64,000 bases of DNA from Halorarius halobius (GTDB lineage: Archaea > Halobacteriota > Halobacteria > Halobacteriales > Haloarculaceae), in assembly GCF_024298865.1 (NCBI RefSeq), contig NZ_CP101161.1:1757227-1821226 (forward strand), in the 5' to 3' direction. Under the pieces are notes generated by a model, which saw only the letters and a program-made list of their open reading frames with translations, did not search any database and had not been told where the DNA came from. Within the stretch, counting starts at the first letter, position 1. Each line of letters begins with the position of its first letter. Of this stretch, positions 15,845-25,129 are shown one piece after another. Both the position numbers and the translations under genes were made by a program.

Positions 15845-18163
15845 TCACTCTCTCGCCATGATGCGGTCCAGTTCGGCCTCGTGGTCGACGAACGGTTCGC
15901 CGCTGACGTCGACGGTCACCCGTGCGATGTCGCCGGTGAACGCAAACGGCGCGCGGTCGCGGTAGACGTCGCTGACGGCGTTGACGGCGTCTTTTCCACA
16001 GCTCAGGCCGGCGACGATGCCGATCATGATTGGAACCGTCTTCGGGAGGTCGATCTGGCCGACCTGCCGGTCGCCGTAGAAGAGGCGGACCGTCCCGGGG
16101 ACGCCCTCGCCGTTCGGGATGTCGGGCTCGCCGGTCGCCTCGAACTCCATGCGGACCGAGACGTCGCCCTCCGGGAGCGGCTCGTCCGCCGACACCTGAT
16201 ACTCCTCGACGCCGACGTAGTTGTGGACGTAGTGGAGCCGGTTCTCGTCGACGAACAGGCTGTAGCCGCCCGACCGGCTGCCGTGCGCGAGCAGGACGCC
16301 CTCGGCACCACCGACGGGCACCGTCAGGTCGGCCGTGATGCTGTGGTCGCGGTTCAGCACTCTCACGGCGGCGTTCTCGGGGACGTGCTGGCCGCCGGGG
16401 TGGTAGACGTACTGGTCGCGGGGCTTGCCCGGCTGGGGCCGGGGTTCCGCCAGCCGCTCGACGCCCCGGCCGTCCAGCGGGAGCACGTCGTGTTTGCCGG
16501 CCTCGGTCCACCATAACTGGGCCATCTCCAGCACCTTCTCGGGATGTTCGCTCGCCACGTCGTGCGCCTCCGAGAAGTCCTCACGCAGGTTGTACAGCTC
16601 CCAGCCGGAGTCCTCCAGACTCGTCGCCGAGAGGGCCTCCGCTGTGATCCGTTGCCCGAAGGGCCACGGACGGACGGCACGCCAGCCGTCGTGGTAGATG
16701 GCACGCGTGCCGATCATCTCGAAGTACTGGGTGGTGTGCTGTTCGGGCGCGTCCGATTCGTCGAACGTGTACGCGAAGCTCGTCCCCTCGATGGGCGACT
16801 GCGAGTAGCCTTTCACCTCCTCGGGCGGGTCGATGCCGACCGCCTCGTAGATGGTCGGGACGAGGTCGATAGCGTGGACGAACTGCTCGCGGACCTCGCC
16901 GCGGGCCTCGATACCGTTGGGCCACGAGACCACCATCGGGTCGCTTGCGCCGCCACGATAGGTCTCGCGCTTCCAGCGGCGGAACGGTGTGTTGCCGGCC
17001 CACGTCCAGCCCCACGGGTAGTGGTTGAAGTACTCCGGCCCGCCGAGGTCGTCCATCGCCTCAAGGTTCTCCGCCAGGTCTTCAGGGACGTTGTTGAAGA
17101 AGCGGTTCTCGTTGACCGAGCCGGTGGGACCGCCCTCGGCGCTGGCGCCGTTGTCCGAGACGAGCATCACGAGCGTGTTCTCCAACTCGCCGATCTCCTC
17201 GAGATAGTCGAGCACCTTGCCGATCTGGGCGTCGGTGTGCTCAAGGAACCCCGCGAACACCTCCATCATCCGGCTGTAGAGCCGTTGTTCGTCCTCGGAG
17301 AGCGAGTCCCACCGCTGAACGTCTTCGTTCTGCGGGGAGAGGTCGGTGTCCTCTGGGACGACACCCAGCTGCTTCTGTTGTTCGAGGATCTGCTCGCGGG
17401 CTTCGTCCCAGCCCATGTCGAACTCGCCTTCGTACTTGTCGGCCCACTCCTGTGGGACCTGATGGGGGGCGTGACACGCCCCGGGACAGAAGTACGTGAA
17501 GAACGGCTTGTCGGGGTCGACCTGTTTGGCGTCGCCGATGAACTCGATGGCCCGCTGGGCGAGGTCCTCGGTCAGGTGATAGCCTTCCTCGGGCGTTGCT
17601 GGGGGCTCCGTCTGGTGGTTGTCGTGGACCAGTCCGGGCGTGTACTGGTCGGTGTCGCCGCCGAGGAACCCGTAGAACCGCTCGAATCCTCGCTGTAACG
17701 GCCACTGGTCGTACGGGCCCGCTGCGCTCGTCGACTCGGCCGGGGTCAGGTGCCACTTCCCGAGGTGGAACGTGCTATAGCCCTCTTCGACGAGCGCCTC
17801 CGAAATCATCCCGTTCTCGTGGGGGATGTGGCCGTTGTAGCCCGGGAACCCCGTCGACGCCTCGGCGATGCCAGCCATCGCGTTCGAGTGGTGATTCCGG
17901 CCGGTGAGCAGACACGACCGCGTCGGCGAACAGAGCGCCGTCGTGTGGAAGTTGTTGTACCGGAGGCCGTTCTCGGCGAGCCGGTCGATGTTCGGGGTGT
18001 CGATCAGTCCTCCATAGCAGCCGAGCTGTCCGAACCCGACGTCGTCGAGCGTTATCAGCAGGACGTTCGGTGCGTCCTCAGGGGCCTGCGTCTGCTCGGG
18101 CCACCAGGGTTCGGATTCGTCGTACGTCCGGCCGATGTGGCCGTGAAATTCTTGGTCTGGCAT
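15845..18163 (-). CDS. Arylsulfatase-type sulfatase, formylglycine-dependent, copy A
   Basis: A 772-aa sulfatase that would hydrolyse sulfate esters. The alkaline-phosphatase-like fold is marked by NVLLITLDDVGFGQLGCYG (metal-binding Asp40, Asp41) and the sulfatase signature CSPTRSCLLTGR, where Cys78 is the residue oxidised to formylglycine. LGKWHL and DNGASAEGG give further conserved active-site elements. The last ~200 residues form a beta-rich domain (PVGGAEGVLLAHGSRSGGY) found in long arylsulfatases. There is no signal peptide, so the enzyme is probably cytoplasmic. It is second of a tandem pair, 12 nt after copy B, and a matching formylglycine-generating enzyme is encoded at 25130-26107. 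Confidence 0.93.
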   Translation of the reverse strand: MPDQEFHGHIGRTYDESEPWWPEQTQAPEDAPNVLLITLDDVGFGQLGCYGGLIDTPNIDRLAENGLRYNNFHTTALCSPTRSCLLTGRNHHSNAMAGIAEASTGFPGYNGHIPHENGMISEALVEEGYSTFHLGKWHLTPAESTSAAGPYDQWPLQRGFERFYGFLGGDTDQYTPGLVHDNHQTEPPATPEEGYHLTEDLAQRAIEFIGDAKQVDPDKPFFTYFCPGACHAPHQVPQEWADKYEGEFDMGWDEAREQILEQQKQLGVVPEDTDLSPQNEDVQRWDSLSEDEQRLYSRMMEVFAGFLEHTDAQIGKVLDYLEEIGELENTLVMLVSDNGASAEGGPTGSVNENRFFNNVPEDLAENLEAMDDLGGPEYFNHYPWGWTWAGNTPFRRWKRETYRGGASDPMVVSWPNGIEARGEVREQFVHAIDLVPTIYEAVGIDPPEEVKGYSQSPIEGTSFAYTFDESDAPEQHTTQYFEMIGTRAIYHDGWRAVRPWPFGQRITAEALSATSLEDSGWELYNLREDFSEAHDVASEHPEKVLEMAQLWWTEAGKHDVLPLDGRGVERLAEPRPQPGKPRDQYVYHPGGQHVPENAAVRVLNRDHSITADLTVPVGGAEGVLLAHGSRSGGYSLFVDENRLHYVHNYVGVEEYQVSADEPLPEGDVSVRMEFEATGEPDIPNGEGVPGTVRLFYGDRQVGQIDLPKTVPIMIGIVAGLSCGKDAVNAVSDVYRDRAPFAFTGDIARVTVDVSGEPFVDHEAELDRIMARE

Positions 18164-18175
18164 TGTGTTCTGAGG

Positions 18176-20494
18176 TTACTCTCTCGCCATGATGCGGTCC
18201 AGCTCGGCCTCCTCGTGGACGAACGGCTCGCCGCTGACGTCGACGGTCACCCGTGCGATGTCGCCCGTGAACGCGAACGGCGTGCGGTCCCGGTACTCGT
18301 CGGTGACGGCGTTGACGCTGTCCTTGCCGCAACTCAGGCCGGCGGTGAGGCCGGTCGTGATGGGCGTCGTCACCGGAATCTCGCCCTCCCCGACCTGTTT
18401 GTCGTCGTAGTAGAGCCGAACCGTCGCCGGGACACCCTTCCCGTTCGCCACGTCCGCCTCGCCGGTCGCCTCGAACTCCATCCGGACCGAGACGTCGCCC
18501 TCGGGGAGCATCTCGTCGGCGACCACCTCGTACTCCTCGACGCCGACGTAGTTGTGGACGTACTTCAGGCGGTTCTCGTCGACGTACAGCGAGTACCCTC
18601 CCGACCGGGAGCCGTGGGCGAGCAAGGCACCCTCGGCGCCACCGACGGGCACGACCAAGTCCGCGGTGATGCTGTGGTCGCGGTTGAACACCCTGACAGC
18701 AGCGTTCTCGGGGATGTACTGGCCGCCGGGGTGGTAGACGTAGGTGTCGCGGGGCTTGCCCGGCTGGGGCCGGGCCTCCGCGAGTCGCTGGGTGCCGCGA
18801 CCGTCCAGCGGCAGGACGTCGTGTTTGCCTGCCTCGGTCCACCATAACTGGGCCATCTCCAGCACCTTCTCGGGATGTTCGCTCGCCACGTCGTGCGCCT
18901 CCGAGAAGTCCTCCGCGACGTGGTACAGCTCCCAGCCGGAGTCTTCGAGTCTGGTCGCCGAGAGGGCCTCGGCCGTCATCGGTTCGCCGAACGGCCAGGG
19001 GTGAACCGCGCGCCAGCCGTCGTGGTAGATGGCTCGCGTCCCGAGCATCTCGAAGTACTGGGTGGTGTGCTGTTCGGGCGCGTCCGGTTCGTCGAACGTG
19101 TACGCGAAACTCGTCCCCTCGATGGGCGACTGCGAGTAGCCCTTTATCTCCTCGGGCGGGTCGATGCCGACCGCGTCGTAGATGGTCGGGACGAGGTCGA
19201 TGGCGTGGACGAACTGCTCGCGGATTTCGCCGCGAGCGTCGATGCCGTTCGGCCAGGAGACGATGAAGGGATCGCTCGCCCCGCCGCGGTAGGTCTCCCG
19301 CTTCCAGCGTTGGAACGGCGTGTTGCCGGCCCACGTCCAGCCCCACGGGTAGTGGTTGAAGTGCTCGGGACCGCCGAGCGTGTCCATCGCTTCGAGGTTG
19401 TCCTCCAGGTCTTCGGGGACGTTGTTGAAGAAGCGGTTCTCGTTGACCGAGCCGGTGGGACCGCCCTCGGCGCTGGCGCCGTTGTCCGAGACGAGCATCA
19501 CGAGCGTGTCGTCGAGTTCGCCGATCTCCTCGAGGTAGTCGAGCACCTTCCCGATCTGGGCGTCGGTGTGCTCCAGGAACCCCGCGAACACCTCCATCAT
19601 CCGGGCGTACAACTGCTGTTCGTCCTCGGAGAGGGAGTCCCAGCGGTCCACGTCGGGGTTCTGCGGCGAGAGGTCCGTGCCGTCCGGGACGACGCCCAGC
19701 TGCTTCTGCTGTTCGAGGATCTTCTCGCGGGCCTCGTCCCAGCCCATGTCGAACTCGCCTTCGTACTTGTCGGCCCACTCCTTGGGAACCTGGTGAGGGG
19801 CGTGACACGCCCCGGGACAGAAGTACGTGAAGAAGGGTTTGTCGGGGTCGACCTGTTTGGCGTCGCCGATGAACTCGATGGCCCGCTGGGCGAGGTCCTC
19901 GGTGAGGTGATAGCCTTCCTCCGGGGTCGCCGGCGGCTCCGTCTGGTGGTTGTCGTGGACCAGTGCGGGCGTGTACTGGTCGGTGTCGCCGCCGAGGAAC
20001 CCGTAGAACCGCTCGAACCCGCGGTTGAGCGGCCACTGGTCGTAGGGACCGGCGGCGCTCGTCGACTCGGCCGGCGTGAGATGCCACTTGCCGAGCGCGT
20101 AGGTACTGAAGCCTTCCTCGACGAGCGCTTCCGAGACCATCCCGTTCTCGTGGGGGATGTGGCCGTTGTAGCCCGGGAACCCCGTCGAGATCTCGGTGAT
20201 GCCGGCCATGGCGTTCGAGTGGTGATTGCGACCGGTCAGGAGACACGACCGGGTGGGTGAACACAGCGCCGTCGTGTGGAAGTTGTTGTACCGGAGGCCG
20301 TTCTCTGCGAGGCGGTCGATGTTCGGGGTGTCGATGAGTCCGCCGTAACAGCCGAGTTGACCGAAGCCGACGTCGTCGAGCGTTATCAGCAGAACGTTCG
20401 GCGCGTCCTCGGGGGCCTGCGTCTGCTCGGGCCACCAGGGTTCGGATTCGTCGTACGTCCGGCCGATGTGGCCGTGAAATTCTTGGTCTGGCAT
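18176..20494 (-). CDS. Arylsulfatase-type sulfatase, formylglycine-dependent, copy B
   Basis: A 772-aa sulfatase of exactly the same length as copy A and nearly identical over long runs; differences cluster in the last 250 residues and a few surface positions. It carries the same metal-binding LDDVGFGQ, the CSPTR signature with Cys78, and the long C-terminal beta domain. The ATG at 20494 is chosen because both copies begin MPDQEFHGHIGRTYDES there; an upstream in-frame start would add 17 non-conserved residues. First gene of the sulfatase operon. Two active copies may differ in substrate; the variable C-terminal region is where specificity changes would be expected. Confidence 0.93.
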   Translation of the reverse strand: MPDQEFHGHIGRTYDESEPWWPEQTQAPEDAPNVLLITLDDVGFGQLGCYGGLIDTPNIDRLAENGLRYNNFHTTALCSPTRSCLLTGRNHHSNAMAGITEISTGFPGYNGHIPHENGMVSEALVEEGFSTYALGKWHLTPAESTSAAGPYDQWPLNRGFERFYGFLGGDTDQYTPALVHDNHQTEPPATPEEGYHLTEDLAQRAIEFIGDAKQVDPDKPFFTYFCPGACHAPHQVPKEWADKYEGEFDMGWDEAREKILEQQKQLGVVPDGTDLSPQNPDVDRWDSLSEDEQQLYARMMEVFAGFLEHTDAQIGKVLDYLEEIGELDDTLVMLVSDNGASAEGGPTGSVNENRFFNNVPEDLEDNLEAMDTLGGPEHFNHYPWGWTWAGNTPFQRWKRETYRGGASDPFIVSWPNGIDARGEIREQFVHAIDLVPTIYDAVGIDPPEEIKGYSQSPIEGTSFAYTFDEPDAPEQHTTQYFEMLGTRAIYHDGWRAVHPWPFGEPMTAEALSATRLEDSGWELYHVAEDFSEAHDVASEHPEKVLEMAQLWWTEAGKHDVLPLDGRGTQRLAEARPQPGKPRDTYVYHPGGQYIPENAAVRVFNRDHSITADLVVPVGGAEGALLAHGSRSGGYSLYVDENRLKYVHNYVGVEEYEVVADEMLPEGDVSVRMEFEATGEADVANGKGVPATVRLYYDDKQVGEGEIPVTTPITTGLTAGLSCGKDSVNAVTDEYRDRTPFAFTGDIARVTVDVSGEPFVHEEAELDRIMARE

Positions 20495-20833
20495 GGATGT
20501 TCTGTGTAGGGCCCACCGACGCGGTGCCACTGAGGGCCCGCGCACGGCGCTGGCCGCGGGTCTCGGAGGCCTACCGACGGTTCACTCGGCATATCAGCAC
20601 TTTGTAATCACGACACTATCGGGGAGTTCGCTCGGCTTAGCGGTCCGAAACTCGAGGTTATCGCTCTCGCCGCCGTGGTCCGCCGTCCGCGCCAGTCCCT
20701 CTCACGTCGGCGTCCGTTCGCGCCGCGGTGCCGGCCACGGGCGGAACTGCCTATCTGTCGGTCGGTAGGTGCCGTTTGACCGTCGCAACGGTGCTCCGGC
20801 TATTTGTACTGGTCTGTCGACGTGTCGACTGCG
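20495..20833. other. Upstream region of the sulfatase operon
   Basis: About 340 nt between the sulfatase start (minus) and the small plus-strand gene. It contains an AT-richer patch (20590-20660) with a TGATTACAAAG stretch on the minus strand at about 20602-20612, a possible promoter giving a ~100-nt leader. On the right a TATTTGTA element at 20801-20808 points the other way. No protein-coding gene is convincing. Confidence 0.45.
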
Positions 20834-20932
20834 ATGAAACGATTACTCGTGACTGCGATAGTCGCACTGGTCGGCATGGTCGCCATCGTGGCTATCACGC
20901 GCCGACGCAAGCACCGATCGGACGAATCCTAA
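20834..20932 (+). CDS. Predicted 32-aa single-helix membrane peptide
   Basis: The ATG at 20834 opens a 32-codon frame: a Lys/Arg start (MKRLL), one hydrophobic helix (about residues 4-21), then a strongly basic tail (TRRRKHR) and an acidic end, ending in TAA. A TATA-like TATTTGTA lies 26-33 nt upstream, correct for a leaderless transcript. The base composition is less GC-rich than neighbouring DNA. The 3' end overlaps the convergent gene by 4 nt. The layout is that of a small membrane protein or holin-like peptide, but no homologue is known to me and the short length leaves chance possible. Confidence 0.4.
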   Translation: MKRLLVTAIVALVGMVAIVAITRRRKHRSDES

Positions 20933-21963
20933 CAGCGACCCGTCTCCACCGCCGGCTCCGGAGCGAGCCGCCCTGTTCTCGGTGTCTCCCCGATGTCGGC
21001 GGTCACGCTCGCGTTCCTCGCGGTCCCGTTCCTCGAATCGCGCGGACGGAGCCGAACCGTCACGCGGTCGCTGTCGTCACCGTCGTCCGACTCGAGGACG
21101 TACGTGCCGGGCTCAAGCCCCTCGGTGTCGAGATAGACCGTCCACACGCCGTCGGCTTCCCAGGTGTCAGTCGCGGCGAACGCGACGACGCGGCCGGTCG
21201 CCCCGTCGACGGCGTCGACGGTGACGACGGTGTCCGCTGGTTTGCGGTTCGTGAGTCCACGGACGCGCAGCGTCTCCCCGACGTGGACGGTGTCGACGCC
21301 GGTCGGGTTCGCCGTCACCGGGCCGACGGTTTCGATGCTCGTCCGGCCGTCGACGAACCAGAACGTGTCCACGAGCGCGAGGTCGTCGCTCCCGCTGTCG
21401 TTCACCGTCTGTTCGAACATGAAGTCCTGTATCTGCTCGCGGGTCTTCGCCGTTCGGTTCGCCCGTGCCCGGCGGATGCGCTCGCGGGTGGTCTCGTCGA
21501 GCGTCTCCAGGCTGGCCCGGGTGATGCCGCCGACCTCCCCGTCGCCGACGACGCCGTCACGCCCCGGCGAGTAGACCGTGGCCGCGATCGACCCCTTGCT
21601 GAGCGACGTCCCTCTCGCAGTGGTGAGCGCGACGTCGGCCTCGAACACGCCGTCGTCGCCGACGTCGAGTATCTCGGTGGCGACCCGCCCCCGGCGGTCG
21701 AGCATCGCGACGAGCACCTCGTCGACGCCGGCCGCGACCCCCCGGACCCGCACGTCCCCGTCCTCGACGGCGACCTGTCCCGCGATGTCTTCGAACACCG
21801 TTGGAGCGGACTGCACGCGGCCGTCCTGGCTGACCGGGACGAGCGACGCCGAGCAGCCGACCGGTTCCCGTGCCGTCACCCGACCCGAATCGACGCTCGC
21901 GCCGGTCGCGGCGACCGCGACCACGCCGACCACGGTGATGGCGACGAGGGCATCATCCACCAT
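20929..21963 (-). CDS. Exported S-layer-glycoprotein-like domain protein, copy 1
   Basis: A 344-aa protein with an N-terminal hydrophobic signal (residues 5-22) and a long acidic external part. The order of motifs, TVFEDIAGQVAVEDG, VLVAMLDRRGRVATEI, YSPGRDGVVGDGE, VNDSGSDDLALVD, LRVRGLTNRKPADTVV and EPGTYVLESDDGDDSDRVTV, matches domains of haloarchaeal surface glycoproteins. A near twin lies at 24061-25104. Neither has a C-terminal PGF-CTERM anchor. It probably sits on or is released from the cell surface. It follows the LURP-one-like gene by 69 nt on the same strand. The exact role is unknown. Confidence 0.72.
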   Translation of the reverse strand: MVDDALVAITVVGVVAVAATGASVDSGRVTAREPVGCSASLVPVSQDGRVQSAPTVFEDIAGQVAVEDGDVRVRGVAAGVDEVLVAMLDRRGRVATEILDVGDDGVFEADVALTTARGTSLSKGSIAATVYSPGRDGVVGDGEVGGITRASLETLDETTRERIRRARANRTAKTREQIQDFMFEQTVNDSGSDDLALVDTFWFVDGRTSIETVGPVTANPTGVDTVHVGETLRVRGLTNRKPADTVVTVDAVDGATGRVVAFAATDTWEADGVWTVYLDTEGLEPGTYVLESDDGDDSDRVTVRLRPRDSRNGTARNASVTADIGETPRTGRLAPEPAVETGRC

Positions 21964-22032
21964 CGCTCGGCCCCGGCCACCCGCCCTCGGTTGGGAGCGT
22001 CCGACGCCCGCCGCGACCGCCCCGGCTCATAT

Positions 22033-22587
22033 TCATATAGCATCGATGGCGGCGGTGACCGCGAGGACGAAGGCGTCGTCCTCGCCGGGCATCACCTCGA
22101 CGCCGTAGGTGTCACGCACGCGGAACCAGCGTTTCGAGACCCGGGCGACGACCTGCCCGTTCCGCGTGATGGTGTACTCGTGGTCGACGATGTTCCCGCG
22201 GACGTGTAGCGGCGGCCCCCCGACGACCTGGACGTCGAAGCGGTCCCGGAGCGGCGTCACGAGCGCCTTCTGGATGGTCGCCACTGTCCGGCCCTCCCGT
22301 TCGATGACCATCGTCTTCTTGACGCGTATCATCCGCTCCTGGACGGTGTAGAGCGGCTGTCCCCTCGGGGTCTGTATCTTGATGGTGTTGCGCACCCGGA
22401 GCGCCTTCCCGTCGACCCGGTACGCCGGCGCGCCCCCCGCCGTCTCGATGACGAAGTCGTTGCCGAACGAGACGAGTTTCTCGCGCATCCGGTAGCGCGT
22501 CGGTTGCGCCGCTTGTGGGGTGCCACCGGCGGGCGTCGTGCCCTGTCGTCGGGCCTGCCGCCGCTGTCGTCGGCCAGCCGGCGTCAT
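22033..22587 (-). CDS. LURP-one-related (tubby-like fold) protein
   Basis: A 184-aa protein. From residue 34 the sequence YRMREKLVSFGNDFVIETA, VDGKALRVRNTIKI, ERMIRVKKTMVIEREGRTVA, then RGNIVDHEYTITRNG and SKRWFRVRDTYGVEV follows the LURP-one-related/YxjI (DUF567) pattern throughout, a 12-stranded tubby-like barrel around a helix. The N-terminal ~33 residues are basic and Gln/Ala-rich, unlike the acidic rest. Members are often membrane-associated with unknown function, sometimes stress-related. The start is ATG 22587, where the basic leader begins; further upstream in-frame sequence looks non-coding. Confidence 0.82.
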   Translation of the reverse strand: MTPAGRRQRRQARRQGTTPAGGTPQAAQPTRYRMREKLVSFGNDFVIETAGGAPAYRVDGKALRVRNTIKIQTPRGQPLYTVQERMIRVKKTMVIEREGRTVATIQKALVTPLRDRFDVQVVGGPPLHVRGNIVDHEYTITRNGQVVARVSKRWFRVRDTYGVEVMPGEDDAFVLAVTAAIDAI

Positions 22588-22809
22588 GGGCTCCCCGCTG
22601 GCGAGTCGGTGTCGTCCGTCGGTCGTGGGTCGTGGCGTTGCATGGTGTTCTCCTCGGGTCGGTGTTCGGTGGGCCGTTCGGCCGGTCGCTACACGTCGTG
22701 TTGGCCACCGTTCTGGGTCGTACGGCCGGCATGCACCACCGGTCGCCGACGCTTCGTTACTCGCCTCCATCCGACGGTACGTCCGGCGTTTCCACCGCGA
22801 AATCCGTGC

Positions 22810-24033
22810 TTATCGAGCGTCGTCGACGGAGTCCTGTTGCCGGTCGCGGACGTTCCAGTAGACGGCACGGACGGCGAGCGCCGCGCGGACCCTTCCGGCG
22901 ATGTGGTTGTCCAGTCCCTCCCGGAACGTCCGGTCGGTGATGGCGTGGACGGCGAAGTACAGCGCGGAGAACACCGAGAGGAACCCCGAGATGCGCACGA
23001 GTTCGCCGGTCACGGTGATCGGTTCGCGAGACAGGGTGACGGTGAACAGGGGCGTGGTGGGACGGCCGACGAGTTCGACGATGACGTCGGTGGGAATCGC
23101 CAGCACGCCGAACAGCAGGAAGAACCCCAGGACGCCGAGCGTCACGCCCATCACGTACACGAAGGTGGTGAACGTCGCCATGACGAGGACGTTGCGTCGC
23201 TCGGCCGGGGAGAGGGGCGGCACGGCGTCCGGACGGAGTTCGGTCGTCGACGCGATGTCGGCGACTGGGGAGTTCGCAGCGAGGTCGCGTATCTCCTCGG
23301 GCGTGTCGACGGCCGGGAGCCTCTCGAACTCCCCGGTGACCCCACGGTACAGGGTCAACAGCGTCACGGCCAGGAACAACAGCAGTAGCAACAGGTATCG
23401 AAGCACGGAGGTCGACGTGAGGCTGTCCCACGCCGTGGCGTTGAAGATGAGGAAGGTCACCGCAAGCAGGAGGAGCGGGAACGTACGCACCACCAGTCGC
23501 CGGGCGAGATCCACCCGTCGACCCACCTGCACCACGCTCCAGACGGCCATCGGCAGGAGCCCGTAGCTCGTCGCGTAGTAGATGGCGGCGAGCTGAGCCG
23601 CGTTCACAAGGACCGTCGCCACGGCCGCCTCCGGCGTCCCAACGAGGAGGTCTATCACGGCTGGGACGAACAGGAACACGCCGACCTCCACTGGCCCGAC
23701 CGTCGCCGGGCGGGCGAGTGGCGGCCGTCCACGGGCGAGATTGACGGCGGCCCAGACACCGACGAGCACGAGGAAGGTCCCGAGGACGGCAAGGAGGGTC
23801 TGCGAGAGCGGCCGGGCAGGGGAGACGGTGGTGGTCACCGAGAACAGAAACGCGAGGGCCAACACCGGAACCGACCGGGGAAGGACGTTCCCGGTCGCGG
23901 TGTACTCGGCGATGAAATGTGGAAGTCCCTGCCGGACGAACCACCGTTCGGTCTCCGCGACGGTGGACTCGGTCCGGGCGTCGACACCGCGGTCGCCCCC
24001 TCCGACGAGCATACGGTCCGTCACGCCGGCCAT
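22810..24033 (-). CDS. Polytopic membrane protein, paralogue of the first gene in the window
   Basis: A 407-aa protein with about nine to ten hydrophobic helices and one large soluble loop (EFERLPAVDTPEEIRDLAANSP to PPLSPAERR). The C-terminal 225 residues align with the truncated protein at 2-697 without gaps of note. The first 170 residues show what is missing there: a polar start (AETERWFVRQGLPHFI) and four helices. Function unknown; no known catalytic motif. It lies between two S-layer-like genes and the LURP-one-like gene on the same strand (27 nt after the copy-2 S-layer-like gene), so it may be part of a surface-related operon that starts at the formylglycine-generating enzyme. Confidence 0.75.
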   Translation of the reverse strand: MAGVTDRMLVGGGDRGVDARTESTVAETERWFVRQGLPHFIAEYTATGNVLPRSVPVLALAFLFSVTTTVSPARPLSQTLLAVLGTFLVLVGVWAAVNLARGRPPLARPATVGPVEVGVFLFVPAVIDLLVGTPEAAVATVLVNAAQLAAIYYATSYGLLPMAVWSVVQVGRRVDLARRLVVRTFPLLLLAVTFLIFNATAWDSLTSTSVLRYLLLLLLFLAVTLLTLYRGVTGEFERLPAVDTPEEIRDLAANSPVADIASTTELRPDAVPPLSPAERRNVLVMATFTTFVYVMGVTLGVLGFFLLFGVLAIPTDVIVELVGRPTTPLFTVTLSREPITVTGELVRISGFLSVFSALYFAVHAITDRTFREGLDNHIAGRVRAALAVRAVYWNVRDRQQDSVDDAR

Positions 24034-24060
24034 CCCCGTTCTGTCACCGGCGTTCGGTGC

Positions 24061-25104
24061 TCATCCGCTCGATCCCCGGTCCGGCATCGGAGTCGCCTCC
24101 GTGGGGGTCGCCGTCCCGTTCGCAGTCCCGTCGGCCGCGGCCGGTCGGACCGTCACGGTGACGCGGTCCGAGTCGTCGCCGTCGTCCGCTTCGACGACGT
24201 ACGTTCCGGGTTCGACGCCAGTCGTGTCGACCTCGACCGACCAGACGCCGTCGAGTCTCCACTCGTCCGTGCCGGCGGAGTCGAACGCCTGCGGGGCCGG
24301 CCCGTCGACCACGTCGACGGCGATGAAGGTGTCGTCGGGCTTGCGGTTCGTGGTGCCCCGAACGACCAGCGGTTCGCCGACGCGAACGGAGTCGGTCACC
24401 GTCACGGTCCCGTTCACGACGGTCCGCGCGCCGGCGGCCGCGATGGTCGTCCGGCCGTCCGTGTACCGGAAGAGGTCGATGAGCGCGAGGTCGTCGCTCC
24501 CGCTGTCGTTGATGCTCTCCTCGTAGAACAGGTCGAGCACCTGCTGTTGGGTCCGCCGCACGGTCCGGTTGCCGATCTGCTCGCGGACCTTCGCCCGCGT
24601 GCTCTCGTCGAGCGCCGCGAGGTCGGCGCGGGTGAACCCGGTTATCTCGCCGTCGCCCACGACCCCGTCACGCCCCGGTGAGAACACCACGGCCACGATG
24701 GGGCCCTCGCTCAGGTCCCTGCCCTCGATGGTGCGCAGGGCGACGTCCTCGTCGAAGCGGTCGTCGTCGTCGACGGTGACTATCTCCGAGGCGATCCGCC
24801 CCCGCCGGTCGATCATGGTGACGAGCACCTCGTCGACGCCCGATGCCCGACCGAGGACGCCGACCTCCGCGTCCTCGGTGGCGACCTGTCCGCCGATGTC
24901 CCGGAACACGGTCGGGGCGAACACGACCCGGGTCTCGGCCCCGGTCCCGTTCCCCGTGCTCCCGGAGTCGTTCTGTACGGCCGTGAACGCGGTCCGGCGC
25001 TCGTCGCCCGGATGCTGTGCACCGAGTGCGGTCCCGGCGACCAACAGCAGGAACACGGTCAGACAGACGGCGATTCGCTTGCTGGTGTGGATGTGTGAGG
25101 TCAT
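24061..25104 (-). CDS. Exported S-layer-glycoprotein-like domain protein, copy 2
   Basis: A 347-aa twin of the protein at 20929-21963. Signal peptide at residues 8-28 (ending ALGA), then TVFRDIGGQVATEDAEVGVLG, FSPGRDGVVGDGEITGFTR, DSGSDDLALIDLF, VVRGTTNRKPDD and VVEADDGDDSDRVTVTV. The C-terminus is a Thr/Pro/Ala tail like the linker of S-layer proteins, but it stops before any PGF-CTERM anchor. The start at 25104 gives the signal peptide; the longer frame upstream is arginine-rich shadow. It begins 25 nt after the formylglycine-generating enzyme stop, so it is probably in the same transcript. Confidence 0.75.
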   Translation of the reverse strand: MTSHIHTSKRIAVCLTVFLLLVAGTALGAQHPGDERRTAFTAVQNDSGSTGNGTGAETRVVFAPTVFRDIGGQVATEDAEVGVLGRASGVDEVLVTMIDRRGRIASEIVTVDDDDRFDEDVALRTIEGRDLSEGPIVAVVFSPGRDGVVGDGEITGFTRADLAALDESTRAKVREQIGNRTVRRTQQQVLDLFYEESINDSGSDDLALIDLFRYTDGRTTIAAAGARTVVNGTVTVTDSVRVGEPLVVRGTTNRKPDDTFIAVDVVDGPAPQAFDSAGTDEWRLDGVWSVEVDTTGVEPGTYVVEADDGDDSDRVTVTVRPAAADGTANGTATPTEATPMPDRGSSG

Positions 25105-25129
25105 GTGGCGTGTCAGGTGTCGAAGCCGC

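Noticed and set aside
18078..20516. Open frame of about 812 codons overlapping sulfatase copy B
   Set aside because: Composition is Arg/His-rich with no motif; the sulfatase frame carries all known signatures.
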